41,892 bases of DNA, taken from contig JACRLF010000023.1 in the NCBI GenBank assembly GCA_016235365.1, forward strand, positions 1 to 41,892. Direction: 5' to 3'. Shown in pieces: positions 10,518 through 18,285 of the stretch. The stretch comes from Deltaproteobacteria bacterium (lineage in GTDB: Bacteria; Desulfobacterota; GWC2-55-46). Made by a program: the position numbers and the translations under genes. Position 1 is the first letter of the stretch. Every line of letters begins with the position of its first letter. The notes under the pieces were generated by a model. That model was not told the DNA's origin. It worked only from the letters and a program-made list of their open reading frames with translations, and ran no database searches.

Positions 10518-10703
10518 CTAAACCGCCTCTTCCTTCTTAATGACGGTCCTGCCCCTGTACGTCCCGCAGGCGGGGCATACGTGGTGCGGTCTCTTCGGCT
10601 CGCCGCACTGTGGACACTTCGACGTGGCGGGCGTACTCAAGGCGTCATGGCTCCTTCTCTGCATCCTTTTGCACCTTGAATGTCTCTTCTTTGGATTCGG
10701 CAT
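10518..10703 (-). CDS. rpmF: 50S ribosomal protein L32
   Basis: [55 protein letters not shown]. Confidence 0.96.
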   Translation of the reverse strand: MPNPKKRHSRCKRMQRRSHDALSTPATSKCPQCGEPKRPHHVCPACGTYRGRTVIKKEEAV

Positions 10704-10788
10704 ATCGACTTCCTCTCTTTTCCTGTCGTTTGTTCGGTACTATTAAAATGGATCCCACCGGGTTTAAAACCCAGTAATCCTCGGAACG

Positions 10789-10871
10789 TTGAACATGCAT
10801 AGCGAGCGAATAGAAATAGATACTCCCTTATATGTCGAAGATTAAGCGCGGCTTACCGCGGGGAGCTTCAA
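10789..10871 (+). repeat. R1 copy lacking the first hairpin
   Basis: tgaacatgcatagcgagcgaatagaaatagatactcccttatatgtcgaagattaagcgcggcttaccgcggggagcttca. Confidence 0.85.
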
Positions 10872-10878
10872 ACCAAGC

Positions 10879-11412
10879 TCATTTTACCTTGAAATCCTTG
10901 AGCTTTGCAAACCTCGCATCCGTCTTCGAATCCGTCTTCGCCTCTTCCCCGCACCCGCACGCGCCCGCGTTCATATCCGCCCCGCACTTCGGGCAGAGGC
11001 CCTTGCAGTCCTCCCTGCAGAGCGGCTTTATCGGGACCTCGAGAGAGAGCTGAGCCAGGAGTATCTCGGTAGTGTCAAGCTCATGGCCATCCAGGTAATT
11101 CAATTCAAGGTCCCCCGGCTTTAACTCCTTTTCGGTCTCTTTTTCGCCGCCGGGGACGTAGATGACGGAAAAATCCGTGTCTATGCCGCTCTGGAATTCC
11201 TTCAGGCACCTGCTACAGCCCACAAGCAGACGGGCCTGCATATTCCCGTTTACATTCACCATCCCCTCGCTCGAGCTTATATCGAGGTGCGCGGATACGG
11301 GGGATAGGAAGGAGAAGTCGAGCCTTCCGGCCAACTCCTCTATGTTTTTGCCCTCGTCCTTGAAGTCAAGGACGAGCCCGGCGTCCGGAATATCATGGAT
11401 ATTTATCTTCAT
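10879..11412 (-). CDS. DUF177 / YceD family protein
   Basis: Immediately upstream of rpmF; C-terminal PLCREDCKGLCPKCGADMNAGACGCG is typical of DUF177. Confidence 0.9.
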   Translation of the reverse strand: MKINIHDIPDAGLVLDFKDEGKNIEELAGRLDFSFLSPVSAHLDISSSEGMVNVNGNMQARLLVGCSRCLKEFQSGIDTDFSVIYVPGGEKETEKELKPGDLELNYLDGHELDTTEILLAQLSLEVPIKPLCREDCKGLCPKCGADMNAGACGCGEEAKTDSKTDARFAKLKDFKVK

Positions 11413-11535
11413 CGTATTTGCTGATATAAAGACTTGAAAGTATACAAAAAATACCGTATCATTGTCAATACAATTTGCTCTGGGGGCGAATTTACAAATT
11501 CATACCGTGCAATCCGGAGCCGTACAAATTTACGC

Positions 11536-11564
11536 TTGACTATCGCGGCGGATTCAAATAAATT
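11536..11564 (+). promoter_or_regulatory. Sigma70-like promoter of tRNA-Gln
   Basis: TTGACT - 17 bp - TAAATT, ~20 bp upstream of the tRNA. Confidence 0.6.
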
Positions 11565-11582
11565 ATCCGCTGTCGCGGATAT

Positions 11583-11656
11583 TGGGGGATCGTCTAACGG
11601 CAGGACAACGGGCTCTGAACCCGTTTATCCAGGTTCGAATCCTGGTCCCCCAGCCA
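11583..11656 (+). tRNA. tRNA-Gln(CTG)
   Basis: Cloverleaf with acceptor TGGGGGA/TCCCCCA, anticodon loop CTCTGAA (CTG), T-loop TTCGAAT, encoded CCA. Confidence 0.95.
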
Positions 11657-11671
11657 TTTTTCCATAAAACC

Positions 11672-11706
11672 CTCAAGGGGTTGACTGAATCAGTCAACCC
11701 CTTGTT
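11672..11706 (+). terminator. Hairpin/terminator downstream of tRNA-Gln
   Basis: aaggggttgactga-atc-agtcaaccccttgtt. Confidence 0.7.
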
Positions 11707-11764
11707 GCATTTCGGGGATGGGTTGGTGTATCCTTATGTGGGTTCAAATAATTCCATAACTCCC

Positions 11765-11826
11765 TTTACGAATCACATGGTTCAGGTTGCAAACCTGAAC
11801 CTGCAGGTTTGAATCCCGTCCGTAAA
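11765..11826 (+). pseudogene. tRNA-like remnant, Cys(GCA)-type anticodon, no D-arm
   Basis: tttacga..ccgtaaa acceptor (6/7 pairs), anticodon arm tcagg-ttgcaaa-cctga, T-arm gcagg-tttgaat-cccgt (one mismatch plus G-U); only 10 nt where the D-arm should be. Confidence 0.35.
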
Positions 11827-12075
11827 AATCCAAATCCTTAGCATCTTTCCATACCACCTTAAATTTTGATGGGCGCAATCAACAAAAAGAACTAGTATTG
11901 AATAATTTTCACTGATTTTAGATGAAAAAACGGATAGATACACCTTCAGCGGTTGAAAAAATACACCATAAGATAAAGGAGTATAAATTCCATGTTCAAG
12001 GCAGACAAATGAATTAGTAGCTTTGAATTCATTATTAAACAAGCGGGATAACCGCCTGTAAAGGGGAATATCTAT

Positions 12076-12657
12076 ATGGAAAGGACATACAAAAACACTG
12101 ATGAAATCATGGACTATCTTGAGGTTATCCCTGTGTTTGAGAGTAGCGGCCTGCGTTTAGATGTATACCTTGACGGCAGAAAGGTAGGCCGAATAGATAA
12201 ACATGACAAGGAAATTGAAGTGAATGTAAAGGTTGCTGAGGAGGATAATTCTAATGTAAATCGTATAGATTCTCTCGATTCTTACTGGGAGTACTCCCAA
12301 TCAACTGGAGAGTTGACTCATATCGATAATCAGACTGGAGCAAGAACCCCGATAGGAACAGGTTATTCTGGTAATGGAGTAGGACTAAATAATCCAAACT
12401 TGCAGAATGAGCCATTTGCTGGGCCTATTCCGCAAGGGACTTATTATATAGGTGATGCAACAACAACCAAAGGGCCTCTTACTTTACCATTGACTCCTCG
12501 CCAAGGCACTGATACTTTTGGCAGAGATCTCTTCCGTATTCACGGCGATAATTCATGTAATTGCCAAAGTGCGTCAGAAGGTTGCATAATCCTGCAGCGA
12601 AGTATCAGAGAGCAAATCAATGACAGCGGAGATCGCATACTGAGAGTTGTACCATGA
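12076..12657 (+). CDS. Tlde1/DUF2778-like L,D-transpeptidase toxin domain protein
   Basis: SYWEYSQSTGELTHIDNQTG...GTGYSGNGVGLNNPNLQNEPFAGPIPQGTYYIGD...TFGRDLFRIHGDNSCNCQSASEGCIILQRSIREQINDSGDRILRVVP; catalytic-type H...SEGC motif. Confidence 0.75.
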   Translation: MERTYKNTDEIMDYLEVIPVFESSGLRLDVYLDGRKVGRIDKHDKEIEVNVKVAEEDNSNVNRIDSLDSYWEYSQSTGELTHIDNQTGARTPIGTGYSGNGVGLNNPNLQNEPFAGPIPQGTYYIGDATTTKGPLTLPLTPRQGTDTFGRDLFRIHGDNSCNCQSASEGCIILQRSIREQINDSGDRILRVVP

Positions 12658-12705
12658 GGGCAATTTAATCCATAAGCCATGGGTGAGTGCATGAGACATG
12701 CAATG

Positions 12706-13059
12706 AAATTTTTGATAGCTTTGATTCTTTTACTTTTTTCTTCTTCGGTTGTTTTTGCTAAAGACCCTGATTGCACAGGGACGGACAGGTATCCGACGTC
12801 AATGGCCTTTGGGTACCTGAAAGATGCAGGGCTAACGGATAATCATAAGCTTGATTTCACAAAGACAAAAACAGTCAGATTGGCATCAGAAAAAATCGGC
12901 AAAGATCTTTACCATCAGATACATCATATAACTTTCATTGAGAAATCCGGCAATAAGATCGAAGTCATAACAATCAACGATGCTTCCAATGAAGAGTGCT
13001 CGATGAGCGGGGTAGATGTTTTTGTTACAAGCCATCATTTAGGCGACTACACCCGCTAA
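12706..13059 (+). CDS. Small secreted protein, candidate immunity partner of the upstream toxin
   Basis: Signal peptide MKFLIALILLLFSSSVVFA followed by ~97 aa; 21 bp (ORF-track start) to 48 bp downstream of the toxin gene, same strand. Confidence 0.6.
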   Translation, partial: KFLIALILLLFSSSVVFAKDPDCTGTDRYPTSMAFGYLKDAGLTDNHKLDFTKTKTVRLASEKIGKDLYHQIHHITFIEKSGNKIEVITINDASNEECSMSGVDVFVTSHHLGDYTR

Positions 13060-13153
13060 GCTGCGGATTTTCCCGAAATGGTTTTGGTTTCGCGCTCATT
13101 TACCTCACGCAACCAAGTGGAATTCTTACGATTACAGGCTCAAAAGTGAATCT

Positions 13154-13234
13154 CCGCCGGCAGGAGCCGGCGGTTTCTTGGGACACAAGCCTTCGGCTTG
13201 GGTCCTTCGGACGGCCTATCCATCACCAGACAGG
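13154..13234 (+). other. Cluster of three strong hairpins, two with AGGA loops (possible structured RNA)
   Basis: CCGCCGGC-AGGA-GCCGGCGG, ggacacaagccttcggcttgggtcc, CACCAGAC-AGGA-GTCTGGTG-TTTT. Confidence 0.5.
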
Positions 13235-13414
13235 AGTCTGGTGTTTTAACGGCCAAATAAATCTTGAATCCTGGTCCCCCAGCCAATTGCGTATCGAAAA
13301 AAGGGCCTGCAACCCCGCAACTCCATTATCCTACTGGGACACATTGCCAAGCCTTTCCATCTCCGTCTTTACCTTTATAAGCTCCTCGGTAGTAGACCTC
13401 AACCGGCCTCCGGA

Positions 13415-14761
13415 CTAACCCGTAAAGCGGAAGCCGTCTATAAGCAGGTACGGCGCGGTGATGGAGCTCAACGGCAGGTCGTGGTTCGGGAAGACCTTGA
13501 CCTCCCTCGATATCTCCTCTATCCTCCCGAACGCCTCAAGGATGTTCTCGGTAAACCGCAAGGACCTTACAGGGTACAGCACCTTGCCGTTATCCACGTA
13601 AAATGTGCCGTGCCTGGTCATCCCGGTCATTAGGGTCTGCTTGGGGTTTAAAAGGCCGTTGACGTAGTGGAACGACTTTACCACTATCCCTTCGCCGAGC
13701 CTCTCCACCATTTCGGAGCGCGGGCATGAGCCGCCCTCCATGAACACGTGGTCGGGTAGCGGCCCCTCCGGGTCCTCGGGGAACGGGGCGTGCCCGGTCG
13801 AGCCCCTGCCGTCGAGCGAGGCGGTAAAGGTGTCGTAGACCACCCCGCTGGCCGCCCCGCGCTCGATGAGCATGGTCTTGCGCTTGCCCACGCCCTCGAG
13901 GTCGAATGGCACGGCCATGCCCCGGGGGTCCGCGCCGTCGTCGTATATGGTGACGTTCTCCCCCGTGATCTTCTCTCCGAGCCTTCCGCTCAAGAAGCTC
14001 GACCCCTCGTGGTAATTCTTCGCGCCGAACCCTATGTACGCGAGCCAGTGCAGGAGCTCGCATACGGCCGGCGGCTCCAGAAGCACCCTGTAGACCCCCG
14101 TGGCGAGGTCCCTTGGGGCCATGCCCTTGAGGCACGAGTCCGCGGATTCCTCCATGACATCGAGGATGTCTATCGAGGAGATGTCCTTTGATAACGCGCT
14201 ACTGAACCCGGAGCTTCCTTCGCCGGTGCTTATCGAGCTTAGAAACGCCGAGGTATAGGGGTGGTACGCCTCCACGCCGTTGGTATTGAATACGGCGATC
14301 TCTCCCACGGACGTGGAAAGGATGCCGGAGTGGAGCACGCCTAAGGCCTCCCCCCTCTTAAAACCCTCGGATATGACGGAGACCTTCTCCGCGTCGTCCA
14401 TCGAGGCGGTGGACACGAAATACGACCCGATATCGGCATAGACCGACGGCCCTGGGAGCAGGAGGGGGAATCCCTCCTCGCTTACGTGCTCCGCAATCCT
14501 CAAGGCCCTGTCGAGGCAGTGCACGAGCGCGGACCTCTCAAGGCTGTTCGTAGAGGCCACGCCTATCTTCCTGCCGAGTATGACCCTTATATACACGGCG
14601 CAGTCGGTCTTTACACCGCCCTGGTGGAAGGACGAGCCGGCAAAGCGCATAGAGCTCGTCCTCCCGCTCTCGATGACAACTTCGGTTGAATCGGCGGCGC
14701 GCAGGCGAATGATAGCCGAAGCCTCCTCAAATATCCTTTCTTTCAAGAGGATGCTACTCAT
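13415..14761 (-). CDS. TldE/PmbA-like subunit of TldD/E metalloprotease
   Basis: RVILGRKIGVASTNSLERSALVHCLDRALRIAEH...; start overlaps the tldD stop; characteristic partner layout. Confidence 0.85.
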   Translation of the reverse strand: MSSILLKERIFEEASAIIRLRAADSTEVVIESGRTSSMRFAGSSFHQGGVKTDCAVYIRVILGRKIGVASTNSLERSALVHCLDRALRIAEHVSEEGFPLLLPGPSVYADIGSYFVSTASMDDAEKVSVISEGFKRGEALGVLHSGILSTSVGEIAVFNTNGVEAYHPYTSAFLSSISTGEGSSGFSSALSKDISSIDILDVMEESADSCLKGMAPRDLATGVYRVLLEPPAVCELLHWLAYIGFGAKNYHEGSSFLSGRLGEKITGENVTIYDDGADPRGMAVPFDLEGVGKRKTMLIERGAASGVVYDTFTASLDGRGSTGHAPFPEDPEGPLPDHVFMEGGSCPRSEMVERLGEGIVVKSFHYVNGLLNPKQTLMTGMTRHGTFYVDNGKVLYPVRSLRFTENILEAFGRIEEISREVKVFPNHDLPLSSITAPYLLIDGFRFTG

Positions 14762-16253
14762 CTCTGAATACCCCCACGTTCACCCCCCTGAAACGCGCCG
14801 GGGAGGCGCCGTGGCCGACGTTGGCGGTCTGCATGGGCTCACCCTTGCCGCAACTGTTCAACCCCCACATCCTCCACTCCCCTCGGTTGCAGACCCCATC
14901 GCATGAGGCCCAGAACTCGGGGGTTATCCCGTAGTAGACGGGGTTTTTGTACATCTCCCCGACCTTGCCGTTTTTAATCCTGTAGGCGGCCTCGGCGCCG
15001 AACTGGAAGTTGAGCCTCAAGTCGTCTATGGACCAGCTCCTGTTCGTTGACATGAGTATTCCGTCCCTGGTGTCCGCTATAAGGTCTTCGAGGCTCGGCT
15101 CACCCGGCTCGATGCAGATGTTGCTCATCCTGACAAGCGGCACGCCGCTCCACCCCTCGGCCCTCATTGAGCCGTTGCTCCCCTGCCCTATGACGGCTGA
15201 GCTCTCGCGCGAAGTGAGGTAGTCCATAAAGACCCCCTGCCTGACGATATCCACCCGGCGTCCCCGCACCCCCTCGTCGTCATATTTGTAGCTGCCCGCC
15301 CCGCCGTCGATGCCTGGGTCCGCGTATATGTTGACGTGCCTTGAGCCGTATCGGTAGACCCCCCTCTTATCGAGCGTGAGGAAACTGCCTCCGGCAAAGC
15401 CTGTCTCCGAGCCCAGTACCCTGTCAAGCTCCGAGGGGTGTCCGCACGACTCGTGTATCTGGAGCGCGAGCTGCGAGCCGTCGATGATTATATCCATTTT
15501 TCTTGAAGGGCATTCTCTGGCCTTGAGCAACTCCCGCGCCTCGCCGGTGACACTGCCGACGCTATCAGCCATCTTCAGCTCATCGAAGACCTCATACCCC
15601 CCTGTGACGAAGAGGCCGTGGTGGGCGTCCGGGTAGGACCTCCTCTGGGCGTCCTTGCCGTCCTCGGCTATGACGTGGTACCCGCCCCCGCTGGTGAGGA
15701 TGGATTGCGTGATATGGGCCCCTTCAGTGCTCAGGAACTCCTTATCCTCCCTTGAAAACTCCATGAACGCCTCGCACACCGCTATATCCCTTACGCGCAT
15801 GGCGCTATCCGTCAGACCGATGAGGAGCCCGATCTTCTCCTCCGGCGGGACGGTGAACGGGTCTATCCTGAAAGGGGTGGAGTAGCAGTCCACATGGGGT
15901 TCGCACCCGGAAAGCCTGACCCTGGACCTGTTGACGGAGGAGAACGCCGCGGCCATTGAGAGCGCCTGGTCGGCCGCCCTCAAGCCGTCCTTCTCGCTTA
16001 CGGAGTTTGTGGAGGCGAACCCCCATGCCCCCCTGTATAGCACCCTTATCCCTATGCCGGCGGATGAACCGGTGGAAAAGCCCTCGATTGCCGCGTCCCT
16101 TACCTGGATCGATTCCGTCGTCGTGCGGACGCATCTCAAGTCCCCGTAATCCGCGCCCTTTTTCCTGAGATAATCTATGATGAAGCCCGATAGCCCCTTG
16201 AAGCTCCCCGCGGCTTTTCCGCTGGAATCTTCGACATGTAAGGAAGTATCCAT
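14754..16253 (-). CDS. TldD-like metalloprotease
   Basis: QIHESCGHPSELDRVLGSETGFAGGSF (HExxxH); YDDEGVRGRRVDIVRQG; NICIEPGEPSLEDLIADTRDGILMSTNRSWSIDDLRLNFQFG. The start lies in repeat R1. Confidence 0.9.
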   Translation of the reverse strand: MDTSLHVEDSSGKAAGSFKGLSGFIIDYLRKKGADYGDLRCVRTTTESIQVRDAAIEGFSTGSSAGIGIRVLYRGAWGFASTNSVSEKDGLRAADQALSMAAAFSSVNRSRVRLSGCEPHVDCYSTPFRIDPFTVPPEEKIGLLIGLTDSAMRVRDIAVCEAFMEFSREDKEFLSTEGAHITQSILTSGGGYHVIAEDGKDAQRRSYPDAHHGLFVTGGYEVFDELKMADSVGSVTGEARELLKARECPSRKMDIIIDGSQLALQIHESCGHPSELDRVLGSETGFAGGSFLTLDKRGVYRYGSRHVNIYADPGIDGGAGSYKYDDEGVRGRRVDIVRQGVFMDYLTSRESSAVIGQGSNGSMRAEGWSGVPLVRMSNICIEPGEPSLEDLIADTRDGILMSTNRSWSIDDLRLNFQFGAEAAYRIKNGKVGEMYKNPVYYGITPEFWASCDGVCNRGEWRMWGLNSCGKGEPMQTANVGHGASPARFRGVNVGVFRDE

Positions 16254-16317
16254 ATCCGATTCGCTCGCTTGACCCCGCAGCAAGCTGCGGGCTGGACGCT
16301 CGCTATGCATGTTCAAC
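16198..16317 (-). repeat. R1 copy between ATP-grasp gene and tldD
   Basis: Full-length minus-strand copy ttgaagctccccgcggc...ctatgcatgttcaa. Confidence 0.9.
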
Positions 16318-16325
16318 TCGTTCTC

Positions 16326-17741
16326 CTATCCGGATATCAGTACCGGCATCAGCCCGCCTTGCTGGGCCACGTTCACGACGTCGTGTCGGGATACCCTCCC
16401 GAGGATGCACGCGCCCTCAGCCGTTGCGGACAGTCCGTAGACTATCTTGTGGTTCTTGAATACCAGGCTCCCCTCCTCGAAGAGGGGGAACATGGACTCC
16501 TCAGGGGCTCCGAACAGCTGCAGGACCCAGCCGTCCATATCCTTCAGCGCGGCCTGTATGCGTGCCTCCCATTCGCCCTGCTCGGTCGCGTGCCCTATGG
16601 TGACGCCGTACCCGCCGTAGAGGCGGTTGGGTTTCAATACCAGGACGTCCTTGTTCCCGCGGGCGTATGGTATCAGGTCTATTGTGCCTCCCATCGGGCC
16701 CTCTGTCCTCAAATCCCTGAGCGTCCTTGTCCAGAGCAGATGCTTTTTAAAGAGGGCGGCGTCTTCGGGGGAGAAGTAGCGGTCGAACCTGCCTGACCCG
16801 AGCGCCTCCCACATGGACTTGTGGTCGAAGTCCCCGCTCAGGGAGGAGATCACGCGGTTATTGGCGAAGGCGAACCTGATGGCGGAGGTATCATCCCCCT
16901 CCTTCTCCATCTCGATGATGTCGGAGAGCTCGAAGTTCCTGTATACGACGTCTATCGGGGTGTCCTTGAAGTATAACTCCCCGTTCTTGACGTATAGCTC
17001 CCTGGGGTCGGCAAGGCGGGCTTGAGCGCCCTTTTTCCTCCAGTGCTCGACGATGTATGGGCCCTCGGTTATGCCTTCGCTGAGGGTCGTGTCCTCTGAA
17101 TATACGATATTGAGGGTATGGCGGCCTATAGCCCTAACATGGGCGGCCATCTGCGAGTATAGCATGTCCCTCGCATCCGGATTTCTGTTGAGGAACTGCG
17201 TTGCGGGCATCTTCGCGTGGAGAAAGGGGAGGATGGTATCCATGAAGATGGAGGCCGCGACGGGGCTGTAATGTATGCCCCCGACGGCGCAGGAGTTGAT
17301 CTCAAAGACCGAGATCCTGTCCTTCCAGTCGCTTTGCTTCATATGGAAGTGCGCGTCGAGCCTGCACCAGATCGGGCCGCTTATGGCATGGGCGTCCTTA
17401 CCGACGCCCGTTATCCAGGCGAGCTCCTCCTCCTGAAGCGGCAGCAATTCCCTGAGGCCGCTATCCTTGAAGTACGCCTTGAATACCGCATCAACCCCCC
17501 TCTGTACGGCGTATGAGAGCCTCCGCAGATACGACGACTGCTCCTGCGTGAAGAACGCGGGCGCGAGCATCAGGCTCATGGTCTCTATCTTCCCGCCCTC
17601 GCGCTGGTAGGTAAAGCCCCTTTCAAGCGACTCCTTTGCGACAAGGCCGCACATCTGCCCGGCCTCCCCCGCGCTCAATCCGTCAAAGGCCTCAAGCGTG
17701 AGGTCCTGCAGCCTCTTGACCTCCAGGTAGTCCTTTTTCAT
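16326..17741 (-). CDS. Circularly permuted-type ATP-grasp protein
   Basis: KDVLVLKPNRLYGGYGVTIGHATEQGEWEARIQAALKDMDGWVLQ (ATP-grasp lysine/glycine loop); RBS GGAGGTAGC-ATG. Confidence 0.75.
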   Translation of the reverse strand: MKKDYLEVKRLQDLTLEAFDGLSAGEAGQMCGLVAKESLERGFTYQREGGKIETMSLMLAPAFFTQEQSSYLRRLSYAVQRGVDAVFKAYFKDSGLRELLPLQEEELAWITGVGKDAHAISGPIWCRLDAHFHMKQSDWKDRISVFEINSCAVGGIHYSPVAASIFMDTILPFLHAKMPATQFLNRNPDARDMLYSQMAAHVRAIGRHTLNIVYSEDTTLSEGITEGPYIVEHWRKKGAQARLADPRELYVKNGELYFKDTPIDVVYRNFELSDIIEMEKEGDDTSAIRFAFANNRVISSLSGDFDHKSMWEALGSGRFDRYFSPEDAALFKKHLLWTRTLRDLRTEGPMGGTIDLIPYARGNKDVLVLKPNRLYGGYGVTIGHATEQGEWEARIQAALKDMDGWVLQLFGAPEESMFPLFEEGSLVFKNHKIVYGLSATAEGACILGRVSRHDVVNVAQQGGLMPVLISG

Positions 17742-17873
17742 GCTACCTCCCGCAACTATATGGTAATTCAGAGCTCTTCGGCCTGTCAAGGGAAAGCGCG
17801 CCAGGTAAGAAGAATGACCCCATCGGTAGAATTTTTCAGAGCATCCCTATATTTTAGCCCATAAAAACAAAAA

Positions 17874-17903
17874 AAGGGCCGGGTCTTGCAGACCCGGCCC
17901 TTG
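17874..17903 (-). terminator. Terminator of the 63-aa peptide gene
   Basis: gggccgggtc-ttgca-gacccggccc with aaaaacaaaaaaa on the + side (U-run in minus transcript). Confidence 0.85.
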
Positions 17904-17960
17904 AGACCCGCCGAAGCCGCCTGGCAATGCCGGCGCCTTCGGATTATCGCCCTACCGGCC

Positions 17961-18152
17961 CTAATGCGGGCTGTTGCACGTCCTCCTGCTCGATATTAGC
18001 ACGCAGGAGTTCTCCAGCAGGAAATAAATCCCCTCTGGCGTCCTGTCGCCCCTCTCTTGCGCCGCGCTCTCACCCCCGGAAACCGTGGAAAATTCCTTTT
18101 CGAATATGTCATCCAGAGTTACGACATCTTCAACTTCTATCTTACTGGCCAT
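17961..18152 (-). CDS. 63-aa double-glycine-leader peptide, candidate RiPP precursor
   Basis: MASKIEVEDVVTLDDIFEKEFSTVSGGESAAQERGDRTPEGIYFLLENSCVLISSRRTCNSPH; RBS AAGGAGGTTCCT-ATG; -10 TATAAT upstream; own terminator. Confidence 0.75.
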   Translation of the reverse strand: MASKIEVEDVVTLDDIFEKEFSTVSGGESAAQERGDRTPEGIYFLLENSCVLISSRRTCNSPH

Positions 18153-18197
18153 AGGAACCTCCTTTTCGATAATGCACGGCAGTTCAACCTATATAAT

Positions 18198-18203
18198 ATT
18201 ATA
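18198..18203 (-). promoter_or_regulatory. -10 element TATAAT of the peptide gene
   Basis: attata on +, ~46 bp upstream of the ATG; weak -35. Confidence 0.45.
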
Positions 18204-18285
18204 TCGGCAAAAGATTAAATTAACATTAGCATGAACCTTACTTTTTCTTAATATCCCGAAAAGACGCGGCCCGACCGGGCGTCAA

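Larger units (their letters stand above)
11657..13285 (+). mobile_element. tRNA-Gln-targeted ~1.6 kb insert flanked by 20-bp direct repeats
   Basis: gaatcctggtcccccagcca at 11637-11656 (tRNA 3' end) and at 13266-13285; AT-rich content contrasts with the flanks. No integrase seen. Confidence 0.75.

Noticed and set aside
11782-12042. 86-aa minus-strand ORF in the tRNA-Gln island as an integrase or second toxin
   Set aside because: No recognisable motif, overlaps the tRNA-like remnant antisense, and lacks a clear RBS.
12996-13418. 140-aa plus-strand ORF across the hairpin cluster and island boundary
   Set aside because: Spans the duplicated tRNA end and structured repeats; composition and position indicate spurious reading through non-coding DNA.
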